This document shows, piece by piece, positions 25,596 to 36,599 of a DNA stretch of 64,000 nucleotides (position 1 is its first letter; each line of letters begins with the position of its first letter). Position numbers and translations under genes: made by a program. This DNA is from Symbiodinium natans. Its lineage: Eukaryota > Sar > Dinophyceae > Suessiales > Symbiodiniaceae. Under the pieces are notes generated by a model. It did no database searches and was not told the DNA's origin. It was given only the letters and a program-made list of their open reading frames with translations. The stretch spans positions 184,001 through 248,000 of the forward strand of contig CAJNDS010002411.1 in the NCBI GenBank assembly GCA_905221605.1, read 5' to 3'.

Positions 25596-27429
25596 CCCGA
25601 GGCGGGTCGTGCAGAGTTGAAATTACAGATGCAGTGTGGCAGGTGAAGCAGCAGCTGCATTCATCTTGTCCTACACTGTACCCAACCGGAACCAAGACCC
25701 AGCTCGAGTGGCACTGTAAGACGCACCTGGTTCGCTGGGCAGATTCTACATGTGCATATGTATACACAATCCAACAACTTTATCAACTCTGGCGGGACAT
25801 TTTTGATTGCATTGCGATCAATGCCTGCATGCAAAGAACCGATCAATCAATGTTCTCCTGCTTGAACTTGATGAAAAGCACTCCCCACGGGTGTAATGAG
25901 TGCGTTTTTGCCTCTCTTCCCTTATTTTTCAACTCAGAGAGAAGTTTGTTTAAGCTTTGCACTTCCACGAGTTGCGGTTGTAAAAGAAAAAGCAGGAGGA
26001 GCCGTTGTCCACTCTGGAATCGGCCATGGCAGCGTCGCTCAGCCACAACTTGCACCCTTCCCTGTTGGCAGAATTCACGACGGTCTCCCCGGAGTCTCCC
26101 AAACTTTGCGCACGAAAAGGCCACGAGGCCATCCTTCGAGCCGAAACCACTTTGAGCCTGCAGATAACTGTGGCAACTCGCTTCCCTCCGGATCCTCTCA
26201 CCTGAAGCGCAGACTACCGTGCGACAAGGCTCGGCGCAAGAAGACGCCGTCTAGCTCGGTATCTCGCACAGAGTCCAGCGCCTAAGTCAATGAATAGGGA
26301 GGCAGGAAAGACCACTTTTTTGCCACATACAAGTTAGATAGCTAGGTGAAGTCTTCACCTCACACGACGAACCTTGAACCAATCGCTCAGGCTTTGCACA
26401 TGAAGCAAGCTCTTGCCACTCTGGGTCACCCACCATCTTCCAGGCAGCCACATCTTGCATTGAGTGCTGGGCCGAAACCTAACAGGACAAGAACTGCCCA
26501 CGATGCATACGAATGACATTAGCTATGTCCATGACATTCACTGCCGCTCCCAAGACCCGAGGAACAAGCATCGTAAAGCCAAAAGAGCGGCAACTTGTTG
26601 GGACCCTGGCCCGGCAGATCCGGCAGTACGATTCGCACTTCTCAGTGCAAGCTCTCAAGCTGCGCATCATGCTCTGCTTTCAATCAGCTTGTGCAAGCAT
26701 GTGCAACCGTGCCTCGCGCCAGATGGCTGGATGGCGACCGTATTCTCGGACAATATATGCAAGATCATCTAGGAACCTGCCCCAAAGCCGTTCACAGATC
26801 TGCCCTCTGTAGCGATGTAATCGGCACTGACGAGGCCATGACGTTTGTGGGGACCGCCCCCCATACGGCTCGATATGGAACGATCTGCGCTGAGGACGAA
26901 AGAACAGGTCAGCAAAAGCAACCGCAACGACAACGCCAGACTTCAGAAAGCCAGCCAAGTTCCCTGCACAAACACGCCAGCTTGCTCTGCAGCCTGCACG
27001 AGAAATTTGACAACATAGCAGAGAACGTGTGTCAAGCAGTTGAGCCCTACTTGGTGCGCGATTTGAACGAGAGCGGGAGACGCCAGTTCATCCCCACACA
27101 CCACATTATTCGAGCTAGCACCCCAGAGCAGTCTGTACGACTCCGATCTGCTCGCGAATTAAACCACGATGCCTGCAGCACCGATGGGATGAGTTCATCC
27201 GTGTTGGCACCTGCGCAGCAGTGCACACAAGTTGAGTCTCAAAACGCGACAAAAAATGGCTGAGCTGGGCATTCCGAAGCCATGACTCTCGCCCTTGACC
27301 CCCAATCAACGTTGGCATCATGTTTACAACAGCTGTCAGAGTATTGCGCTGCTCTTGCTGGCTCATGCTCATTTCACAGATGATGTAGGTCAATCGTCAG
27401 AGACATATCTCCCAATAACCTGGCAGAGG

Positions 27430-27575
27430 AGAGTGTGGCAATATCTTCCGCCTGAGTCCGCATCATCACGCTTGCCAGTCCAATCCTGAGTGATCTCAAG
27501 TGAATACTTGCTTGGCTGGAACGCATGAGCAAAGATGATGGTTTCGCCTTTCGTCCCCACCAGGAGCACATGGCA
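27430..27575 (-). CDS. Possible exon of an unrecognised gene
   Basis: One minus frame contains GHVLL-like hydrophobic sequence followed by TKGETIIFAHAFQPSKYSLE and TQDWTGKRDDADSGG. This looks like real protein but I cannot place it in a family. Neighbouring minus frames near 25.9-26.2 and 26.7-27.3 kb could belong to the same gene. Confidence 0.3.
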
Positions 27576-29034
27576 GAGTCCACACCTGCCTGCAGAGGCA
27601 CTACAAAACAGATGCCCTGCGACAAAAAGGAACTCTTCAAGCCTTCGCCAGGTCCTCAAACTGGCTCGTGAGGATGGATTCGTCGCGTGAGCTGCACCAG
27701 GAAGGGTGATCCCAAACAGTTCTAGGCTTCAGGATGCTTCAATGCAAGATACACACCCGTTTCCCGATAGGGTGCCCCTCGAGTCAAGAAAATGAGTCGA
27801 AACCGGGTGGACCGAGTCGAAGACAAAAAACAAGAGGAAAACAGATTCGAGTACGTCCATCTTAAACCCGAATCCCGAAATAAACCTTAAAACCCGAAAC
27901 CCTTTTTTGCAACTGGCCTTAAAATTGCTGTGGGCCACTTTTCTTGGCAAACCTGCGTATGACTTCGTATATTATGCGTATGCTTTGGGATCTGTTCATG
28001 GTTCTGCTCAACCAAACAGTCAAAACTCATTGTCGGTGGACTCCTGGTGGGCTCGAACGGTAACTCATCACGGCTCTTGCACATCTACAGGATCTTCCTG
28101 AACCAGCCCTCCATTCCTCATGCTGTGCAATCGATGGGACAACTTTCCCACAAACAAGGGTCACTCGTCGGACCAAGGTGTTCGCTAAGGAAAGAAGGTG
28201 CGAAGTTTGGGAACACCTGGTACCCGAATTTGGCGCAGCTCCATATGTCCAATGTGTTTTCTAACTGGGGGGCTGCTTTCGACTTGGGTCTTCGACTCAG
28301 GCCTGGTCAGGATCACTTTGAGCCATCTCAAAAGTCCCCCCAAACCTGCCTGTATGGACCCCTTTCAGGATAGAAGGTGGCATGCGGCCTTGGAAGAGAT
28401 TGAAAGAGAATGAGCTGGCATATCTGGCAAACAACGTAAACTCACAGTCCGTCACTCAATCCCTCATTTAGCAAGCTGATGCTGGGTCTCGGGCTCATCT
28501 GGAGGACTCCAATTGAACTTATCATACTTTGCATCCACCTCCCATCATGATCAATGTGGAACACCACTGCTCTAAAATATGTCGTGCTTGTACCTCCTTG
28601 TCCCAATGGGGCAGCACCTGGCTGGCTTTGACATGTATCAGCAAGCCAAGACGTCATGCATTGGATGTCAGATGGTTGTTAAGCCTTGTGATCCCAGTGC
28701 AACCACTTGCCGTCTACCTCAAGCATTTTTCATTGTCGGTCACTGCTGTACGCAGCTTGCATTCACATGCAGCTATCGCCATGGAGCACCCTGACTTCAT
28801 GGGCTAAGGCGATGACCTCTGGAGTGCCATACCTGAGGATGTCTCATACTGCGGGCTACGAGAGTCCGTATTTGCAGAGGCCCTTGCCAAAGGTAGAAAG
28901 CAGCATGGACTGCCGGAGCACTCCCATCAGGCCTTCGCAGGGGCGTCTAGATTCTTCAAGGTAACATCACCCTTAACTGACCCATGCTCGGCAAAATGTC
29001 CTTGTGCAGCCTGGCACCGGCTCAAGGGTCGTAC

Positions 29035-29155
29035 TTGCCTCGGGGCTTCAAGGGTTCTCAAGCTTCTCTTGCAGATGTCCCCTGCCTCATCCGAAACGTC
29101 TCCGTTCGCAGAGTCCTCGGACCTGACAAACCTCAGGAACTCATCACAGCAGAAC
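29035..29155 (-). CDS. Possible exon of an unrecognised gene
   Basis: One minus frame reads DEFLRFVRSEDSANGDVSDE and then a Lys/Arg-rich segment. The composition is coding-like. No complete EF-hand or other motif is present, so no function is offered. Confidence 0.25.
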
Positions 29156-30518
29156 ACAAGATGTCAACCAAGTCCGCCAGCGACAGCAACAGATCAGGTA
29201 GCCAATACACACGTGCCGGCCCTGCACCGCTAGCTTCGAGCAGACACCAAAGGTCGCAGATAACGTGGTACGACCAACAACTGATTCCGATGTTTCTTGT
29301 TTTTCCTCTGGTATTCGCAGCTCTCTGTACGCAAGCCGCTGGGGGCTCACTGCCCCAGTGCGGCGAAAACGCCGAGCTACTCATGCGATGAGTATCTGGT
29401 TGCCAAAGAGCAGGTGAAACAGGGGCAGCTGAGTGCCAAAGACTAGACAACTCGTTCTCTGCACTGCGACCTTACACTGACACAAGCACACAACTAATCC
29501 CGTCAACTTTCTGTTGAGCATAGGCATAGACAATCGACGCTCTTCACTTCCACACGTAAAACCACCTTGAAAATGCATTCTTGCTTAAATCTCCACGGCA
29601 GCTCACCTGCAGCTTCTACCTCAACAGCTCAGAATCACGAGGCAGGAGCTGCACCAAGGATCCGTGATCTATCCTCTGCTGAGTCGCTGCAGATGCCGCG
29701 CCAGCAACGCTGCTGTGATTGCAAGACCTGTGTCGCTGAAAGCCAGCGCACGTGTGCAACAGCTCAAGCATTCTCTCAGACGTCGACAGCTCGCCACAAT
29801 GATAGCAGGTGTCACGCTGCAAGCTGTCGAAGACCTGCAAACAAAACACAGAAAACAGGAGGGAGTTCGCCTGACAAACATTCGCGACGTCAGGACGATT
29901 CAGCTTTGAGGGTACCTCATACTTTTTGTCAGCCGTGCTGCTATCCAGCAGCATTTCTTCCAAAGCTTATGCTAGATAGTCATCTCCGATGTCAGGAACC
30001 GCGGTCAACAGACACACCAACTGCATTCCAAGCCCCTTCCTGTCATGGCTCCGAAGCGCCGACAGCAGCACCGCCATCCTCGCTGGATTCAGAAGCTGCC
30101 TGGCGTCCTGCCAAAGATGGCAAGAATGCGCACGGCTGACAGGATTGCCGCCGAAGGGTCATTCAGCAGCGATTCAGGGTAAGGGGCTTGTAGGCCGCCC
30201 CTTACTGTTGGAGCACCTCTCATCGAACGGAGAACAACGCGCTTGCTACGTGTGCAATATGATAGGCCCACAAAGATGCACACAGTGTACATGATGCGCT
30301 AGATTGTGCCACTGGCTGAAAGTGCATCCACCGTCATCCTAAACTCGCGGTTCGTGCATCGACCGAGAGAGGAATCCGACAACGGAGGGCTCAGTGCGTG
30401 CTGGTCGGTTCCAATACTGCCCACTACGGCAGCTCGTTTGCGCACAGCCCTCCAAACCCAAAATGTCACAAGACTGATGGCTCCCCGGAAAATTTGACTT
30501 ATGAACGCTCCGTTGCCC

Positions 30519-31126
30519 TGTTCGCGCTGTTCACGGTGTTCGCGGTGTTCGCGCTGTTCGCGCCGTTCGCGCCGTTCGCGCTGTTCGCGCTGTTCGCGCT
30601 GTTCGCGCTGTTGGCAGTGTTCGCCGTGTTCGCGCTGTTGGCCGTGTTCGCGCTGTTCGCACTGTTCGCGCTGTCGCGCTGTTCGCGCTGTTCGCGCTGT
30701 TCGCGCTGTTCGCGCTGTTCGCGCTGTTCGCGCTGTTCGCGCTGTTCGCGCTGTTCGCGCTGTTCGCGCTGTTCGCGCTGTTCGCGCTGTTCGCGCTGTT
30801 CGCGCTGTTCGCGCTGTTCGCGGGGCGCTGTGGTGCTGTTCGTGGTGTTCGCGGTGTTCCCGCTGTTCGCGGTGTTCGCGGTGTTCGCGGTGTTCGCGGT
30901 GTTCGCGCTGTTCGCGCCGTTCGCGCTGTTCGCGCTGTTCGCGCTGTTCGCGCTGTTCGCGCTGTTGGCCCGTGTTCGCTGTGTTCGCGCTGTTGGCCGT
31001 GTTCGCGCTGTTCGCACTGTTCGCGCTGTTCCGCTGTTCGCGCTGTTCGCGCTGTTCGCGCTGTTCGTGCTGTTCGCGCTGTTCGCGCTGTTCGCGCTGT
31101 TCGCGCTGTTCGCGCTGTTCGCGGGG
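30519..31126. repeat. GCGCTGTTC nonamer satellite
   Basis: About 60 copies of a nine-base unit (consensus TTCGCGCTG), with variants such as TTCGCGGTG and TTGGCCGTG. Because nine is a multiple of three, all frames stay open and give Ala-Leu-Phe, Ser-Arg-Cys, Arg-Glu-Gln or Asn-Ser-Ala repeats on the two strands. The left and right borders carry weakly similar inverted 22-mers (30485-30506 and 31136-31157). Confidence 0.95.
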
Positions 31127-31159
31127 CGCTATGGTGTTCATGAGTGGAAAATTTCGGAA

Positions 31160-32755
31160 CATGTGGCGGGTTCCCGCGCCGCACCCCTTGGGACTGAAGC
31201 TGGGCAGTCGCGGCTAGTGGACACGCACTCTTGTAATGGCCGGGGCCCTGCGGCCCTACATGATTGCGCCATCGCTTTGTGAAGGCTCAATGGGCACAGA
31301 TGTGTACGCTCGTGCAACCCATATGTTCATGCCTTGAACTACTGCTTGATGGAAGTCCTTGGGATGGGAAGCAGCGAAAGCGGCTCCGGCCACCAGGAGC
31401 TTTGACAAGAGCTGTCGCTTGTTGGCATCCTCAGGCAAGGAATGCTCTTGGCTTGCCTCTTGCGAAGCCAAAGGAACAGAGGAACAAAAGAAACAAAGGG
31501 GAAACGAACTGAACGCAACCGGGGCTCGTCCAAAAGCGAGAAATACAAAGCACCGAAGCAACCAGTCCTCGGTGGACATCACTTGGACATGCCTGCAGGT
31601 CCGCTCTGGCTCTGGCAGGCTCTCACTGGCTCAACCTCTAGCTCATGATTTTGCTTGCAGAAGCGTCTTCATCAAGAGAGTGAATTCACGTGGAAGCTGT
31701 ACCTGAGAATGCAATTGGAGAGTTCCTGAAATGAGTCGTCCCACAGCCATTCAAGAATTCCACGCTTGCTCCAACGATGCAGGTCACCCCATGTCGGCAA
31801 AGAACCCGCTGTAGCCGCAAGAGCTCTATGTGTAGCTCGGGGCTCATTGGATCACCTCCTGCAGGAATGGCAGCCACCCCTGCAACTACTCGGTGCCGTT
31901 GCATTCGCTCAGGCTTGCAAGGCGTCACGGCGTCCTCTGAAAGGGTTAAGAAGCTGAAGCTGCTTTAGCACAGGCTTCATGTCCTTTCCGGGATTACGGC
32001 TGGCAAAGCTCGTGTTCATGAGAATTCCGCACAAAGCCAAGCTTCAGTAGCGAGGGCATCAACATCCAAGTCCTGTTCAGACATTTCTATCGGTCCGAAG
32101 CGGTCCGATGGTTATGGAATTCAAGAGGCTTGCTTCCAAAAGGGCAACTCTTCCAAGAAAGAATGCCACGACAGCACACATGGGCCGCCCCAAATGTTGA
32201 AAGCGCGAGCCTCCTCGCGGCCAAGCTCCGGGATTCGCTGCAAGGCGTGCGCGAAGCCCTGCACCCAGCGCAGCAATCGCTGCTCTTTTCACATTTGCCA
32301 CAAGCCACTCGGCCTCGCAGAACTGGCGTACATCCGGCCTAGCAGGTGCTCGCTTTGTCAACTTGGAGGAGAAGCAACAACGCACAACAACACCACAAAA
32401 AGGCCTTCCTCCAGCAAATGCCTCAGAATCAAACCGAGTATACGAGGCCATCACTCAAGCAAGGTCGCTGAATAAATTTTCCGAGTTGCTGAGGCTTGCA
32501 TCAGCAGTGTGCCTCGCAGCGGTGCAGGAAGTCGGCCGCAGCAGCCGAAATCAATGAAGGCCTTCCATTGCACTCACAAATACCTCTCAAACCCAGACCT
32601 GCTTTGTTCATCTTCGTTCGTTGCGAAATGCTGCGCATCCTCTCGGCTCCCGGCCACCCGACATTCTCCGCCAGGCCCTATCCAGCACCGTACAACCAGG
32701 CTGTGCACTGAGGGACAAAAACCATTGGCATCTCGAGCTACAGAAGCAGTCCTCT
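31160..32755. other. Region without assigned genes downstream of the ABC1 gene
   Basis: This lies on the 3' side of the last ABC1 exon I can place, so further 3' exons of that gene should be here. I looked for a DFG-type exon in the minus strand and did not find one I could support. Confidence 0.4.
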
Positions 32756-32758
32756 GAC

Positions 32759-35700
32759 CGCAATCATGTTGCCGGTGTGCAGGTCAGCCTTTACAATTTT
32801 TGCTATAGCACGGGTGTGAACGGCACTCTTTACAGCCTCGCATTCTGTCAATATCTGTCGTGTCAATATCAATTTGGTCTCTCTGCCGGTGCTTTGGCTC
32901 ATGCTTTGAAGCCGACTGTGAACAGCTCTGAATTGTGGAGTGCTCTGGAGTGCTACTGCTGCTACTGAAAGACTAGACAAACGATTCAGCTACGGCACGC
33001 CTCTACGGCACGCCGCTGGCTGAGCCCTGCCTCTCTGAACCCCGACAAAGGCTCAGTTTTCTGAAGCTCGGTAACGCCAAAGCCGGACGTGCTCAGGTTG
33101 TACTCTGGCCACCTCTGGCCTGCAAACCCCCAAAGCAGGCTCGGCGACTTCGTAGATGGCGCCTGTGCCCTCGCAGTGGATGAGCTCCCTTCTCGGTTCA
33201 TGCCAAAGAAGCCTCGTGACCGCTCAGAGGCCCGCGCAAGACCTCGAAAACCGTGCAGGTGCATCGCGCCGCACCACATCGCTGACACAGCGACTAGGAC
33301 CAGGAGGGCGGAAGCAAAAAGGCTGCGGGGCGACTGAAGTCATGCTACCGGTGCACAGCTGTAATTCGCAGATGTGCAAGACTCTGCAAGACAAATGATG
33401 ACAAAGATGTACAACCCCATGGAGAGGCGAGTTGCATGGAAGAGAGCCGATCCGTCGATTACAGACACCGCCGCCACGCTCAGCGCAGATGTCAGTGCCG
33501 CTTGCCAGTCGCCACAATCCTCGCTCGCGTGCCGTGTCAAGATGTGTCAAGCAACTTGGTTGTCAACGGGTGGCTTCTTGCTGGGGCGCGTGTAAGTCTC
33601 GGGCACTCCGCCGAGAACCTCCCTCATAGAGCTCGGAGAAGGGCAGACCATCAATCCGCTCCATGGTCAGGATGCGAGACTGAGTCAGGCAGCAAAGCTG
33701 AACTCAGCTTGCAGGATTTTTTGCACGGGTGACGCGACATGCACTGGAAAGGCTGAGGGTTGCTAAGCGAACAGTAAAGAATCATTGAATCATTGCCTGA
33801 TACTGGCTGACACCACCCCTCCGGATGCAAATATTTCGGTCCGTCTAAATCGGTCTCAAAGTCAAGCAGCCGAGGAAGCGTCTTCGTAGGTCTTCGGGAC
33901 ACGCACCGCGTCGGCAAGACGAGCTCTGCGAAGCGTGGCCTTGCACACTCTTCTGCACAATCTTTGCACAATCTTTGCACTTAAGTAGGCTCCCTATATG
34001 GTCCCTGTTCACATCGCAGATATAGCAGCAAGGTCTAAACATTGCAACGCAGAGCTGCTGATGTTTCCAGCCACCGGCTAAAGTCCTGCGCGCAACACAT
34101 GCGGAAGCTCTGGAAGTTTGCGATCTGTTTGTGAGCTGTTTGTGAGGGAGTGCAGTGCCTCGATGTTCTGTCGTTCCACGGCAAGGTCACACTCGGCCAT
34201 CACCGCTCGTCTCAGCTCCTCTCCACCATCCGGCAGTCCAGGACATCTGCAAACATGAGACACATGCATAGAAATGCTCAAAGCATCTGCGTCCTCTACA
34301 CATCCTTCCAGCGAGGCGCTCACCAGCTGAAGGACCACCTCCTTTCTGCAGAGTCTCTACTGGTTGGATCTGAAGCCGGCACCCTCGACCCATTTCAAAA
34401 CTTTGCCTTGTTGGTGGATGTCTCACCTTTTCCTTATCTCATTTGCGACTGTCCACGCTCTCTATCATGATGGGAGTTCCTTTCTGCGACCATCCCTAAA
34501 GACTCCCCACGACTCGCTACGCCGCTACGCCGAAGTACAAAAACACGAACAATCTGCTTCACTCCGTGCCAACTTTCGGCAGACGTGTCTGATTTCAGGG
34601 CCCGTCCTCCCCGAGGATCAAATCTGCCAGACGTGCAGCCAACTGGACACATGCGAAGTCCACGGCCAGTCGTTCCCGGACACGTGGACGAACGACTTTC
34701 ACTACCTCAGAGCCCACGTGTACGTCCCCCCCTGAACTCGAAGTGAGCTGGCAGATTCAAGTGTCGATACTCACGTCGGCATCACACAGGAAATCTCCTG
34801 AGCACCACGCACACCTCTCCCCGGAGCGCAATCTGGCAGCATGCACCTATGAGCAACTGCTAGCAGTGCAAGCAGGCATCCTCTTTCCTTGTCGTACCTT
34901 ACGGATGTGTCCAGCAAACTGTGTGCACTGGCCCACTGGCCTGAGCAATGGATGCTGCAGCCATTGGCTCCACTTCAAAGTCCTCAAAGAGATCTCCAAT
35001 CTTGAGGCCCAAGTCCTTGACTGATGGTACGCACGAGTCATTTGGTCATTTGGCCCAACGCATGGGCCACAGCAGCAGCAAAGCAGCGGCAAATACCCGG
35101 GGCGAGGATCCTCCTTCAGAATCTGCTCGATGTCCTTCAATGGAGCCGGAGGTGTCACAGCCTGGTGCAAAAGAGCAGTCTCGATATTTCAAGCACTGTG
35201 GAAAGAAAGCATGAGAGAACATAAAAAACGCCCTTCGGAGAGCTTCGGAGGGAACCGACGCTGAGTGCATGACCTGGGCTAGGCTGCCTCGGCTTCCCGC
35301 TAAACCCCCCAAGGCAGGCCTCCTAAAGCAGGACCCGGGCATCATTCTGAACAAAGCGTATCCTTCCCTACTCTTTCGTAGTCTTGGCTTTTCAAGCGTA
35401 ACAATCTTCCATCTTGAGTTCTCAGGTGTTTAGGCACGACGATCTTGGAACTTGGATTCTGGGATCTTGAGATTGTTGATCTTGAGTTCTTGGGCCTAAG
35501 GGTCTGGAATCTTTCTTGGAACTGGAATCGGGGTTATGAAGCTGGGGGGGAATAATACGCCCCATACTATACAAACGCGTTGCCAATTTCAGGGGACTAA
35601 TATCTTCACTAAGCTATGATGTCGAACAAGTCATTGGGTGGTCTCTTCGTCAAATGAACAGATACATCACTCACCAAAGGCTACCTCCTAAGGTGTCACT

Positions 35701-36280
35701 TGGCAAGCATGCCAAGCTACCAGGAGTAGCACTTCTGCTAAGTGAGCTACCCGGCTTCCAAGCACAAGGTTTCTGCCGACAATTGCAGAAGACTTGCAGA
35801 TATTCGCAATGCAAGTATGTGCAGCTGCACGAAACAGCAAAAAAAACAGCGCAAAAGAATGCTCTGCGGATGCTACGGATGCTGCCGCGGCACCACGGCA
35901 AGCACGCACCAGCGGTTCCGGGAAGAGCGCCGGGCTGTGCGCGACCACCTGGTAGAGCACCCGATGCAAGTGAAAAAATGCAAAGGGGACCTCCGGCTTT
36001 CAATACAGTTTCAGGAGAACACCAGCGCGTTCTATTCACAAAACTGTGAAAGGTCGGGCCTGGGCCATTTTCACGAAGCCGCCTCCGAAGGGTAACTTGG
36101 AAAAATCAGATGACAAAAACGACATCTGACAAAAACTCTGCAGGAAGCCCCGAACCCACAATACTCTACAACATCCGACCAACATCCGACAGAGTCCGAA
36201 CTGGCCTCCCATCAGATCAAGAGCTTTGTGCGTCGCGCAGGCTGCTGCTTTCTTGGGGTCGTGTACAACTTCGCGCATGC
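32759..36280 (-). CDS. ABC1/ADCK (UbiB/COQ8-like) atypical kinase, multi-exon
   Basis: Minus-strand exons spell the ABC1 family landmarks in order. 36280-36206 ends in HKALDLMGG. 36082-36060 adds GFVKMAQ, the family's KxGQ-type motif. 35161-35104 encodes VTPPAPLKDIEQILKEDP. 35020-34941 encodes FEVEPMAAASIAQ, the Ala-rich nucleotide-binding loop. 34246 to about 34085 holds ECDLAVERQNIEAL, matching the family's ELDxxxEAxN helix. 33679-33619 encodes SRILTMERIDGLPFSELYE. 32788-32759 encodes ADLHTGNMIA, equivalent to the catalytic HADxHPGN. Several splices use GC donors (36205, 36059, 35103, 34940). The exon with the VAVKVQ lysine and the DFG exon were not found, nor were the ends. ABC1 proteins act in mitochondria or plastids in quinone and lipid homeostasis; that is family knowledge, not visible here. 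Confidence 0.8.
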
Positions 36281-36334
36281 CTCAAAGAAGCGATAAAGAA
36301 AAGAAGGTCAGGCGGCCGTGATTCCCATAACTTG

Positions 36335-36550
36335 CTAAGACTTGCAGACCAAGGACGGACACTGAGCAGCGCCCGCGAGAGATCGGCAGTTCTTCCGAGC
36401 AGCACTGGCCTTTTCATATACCGATGACTCAAAGAAAAACATCTCTGCCGTCATCACTGCCGTCTCAACGTACTCAACCACGCTGAGAGGCGGCAGGTCT
36501 GCAACGGCAAATCTGGCGGCATCTGCGAGGAGCCTTGCTGCGAATGTCAT
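36335..36550 (-). CDS. Possible 5' exon upstream of the ABC1 gene
   Basis: A minus frame reading MTFAARLLADAARFAVADLP and then PPLSVVEYVETAVMTAEMFF sits just 5' of the first confident ABC1 exon. It is in the expected orientation and could encode the N-terminal segment. The phase of the join was not verified. Confidence 0.35.
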   Translation of the reverse strand: MTFAARLLADAARFAVADLPPLSVVEYVETAVMTAEMFFFESSVYEKASAARKNCRSLAGAAQCPSLVCKS

Positions 36551-36599
36551 GGTAACTGTCCGTATGGCTTATGGCAGGTTGGAGTCTGAAATCAGCTAG

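Larger units (their letters stand above)
18600..30480. other. Long region with few recognisable features
   Basis: About 12 kb with no gene I can name. It holds a pair of inverted octamer arrays (21757-22112), a short GATCTCCAAC repeat (22838-22878), a CTT-rich tract (22515-22548) and a telomere-like patch (25548-25595). Three minus-strand exon-like fragments are listed separately. Most open frames overlap on opposite strands and look random. Confidence 0.45.

Noticed and set aside
30299-31282. ORFs of 200-290 codons reading Ala-Leu-Phe, Ser-Arg-Cys, Arg-Glu-Gln or Asn-Ser-Ala repeats
   Set aside because: A nine-base satellite keeps all six frames open. No frame is favoured and no flanking domain is present.
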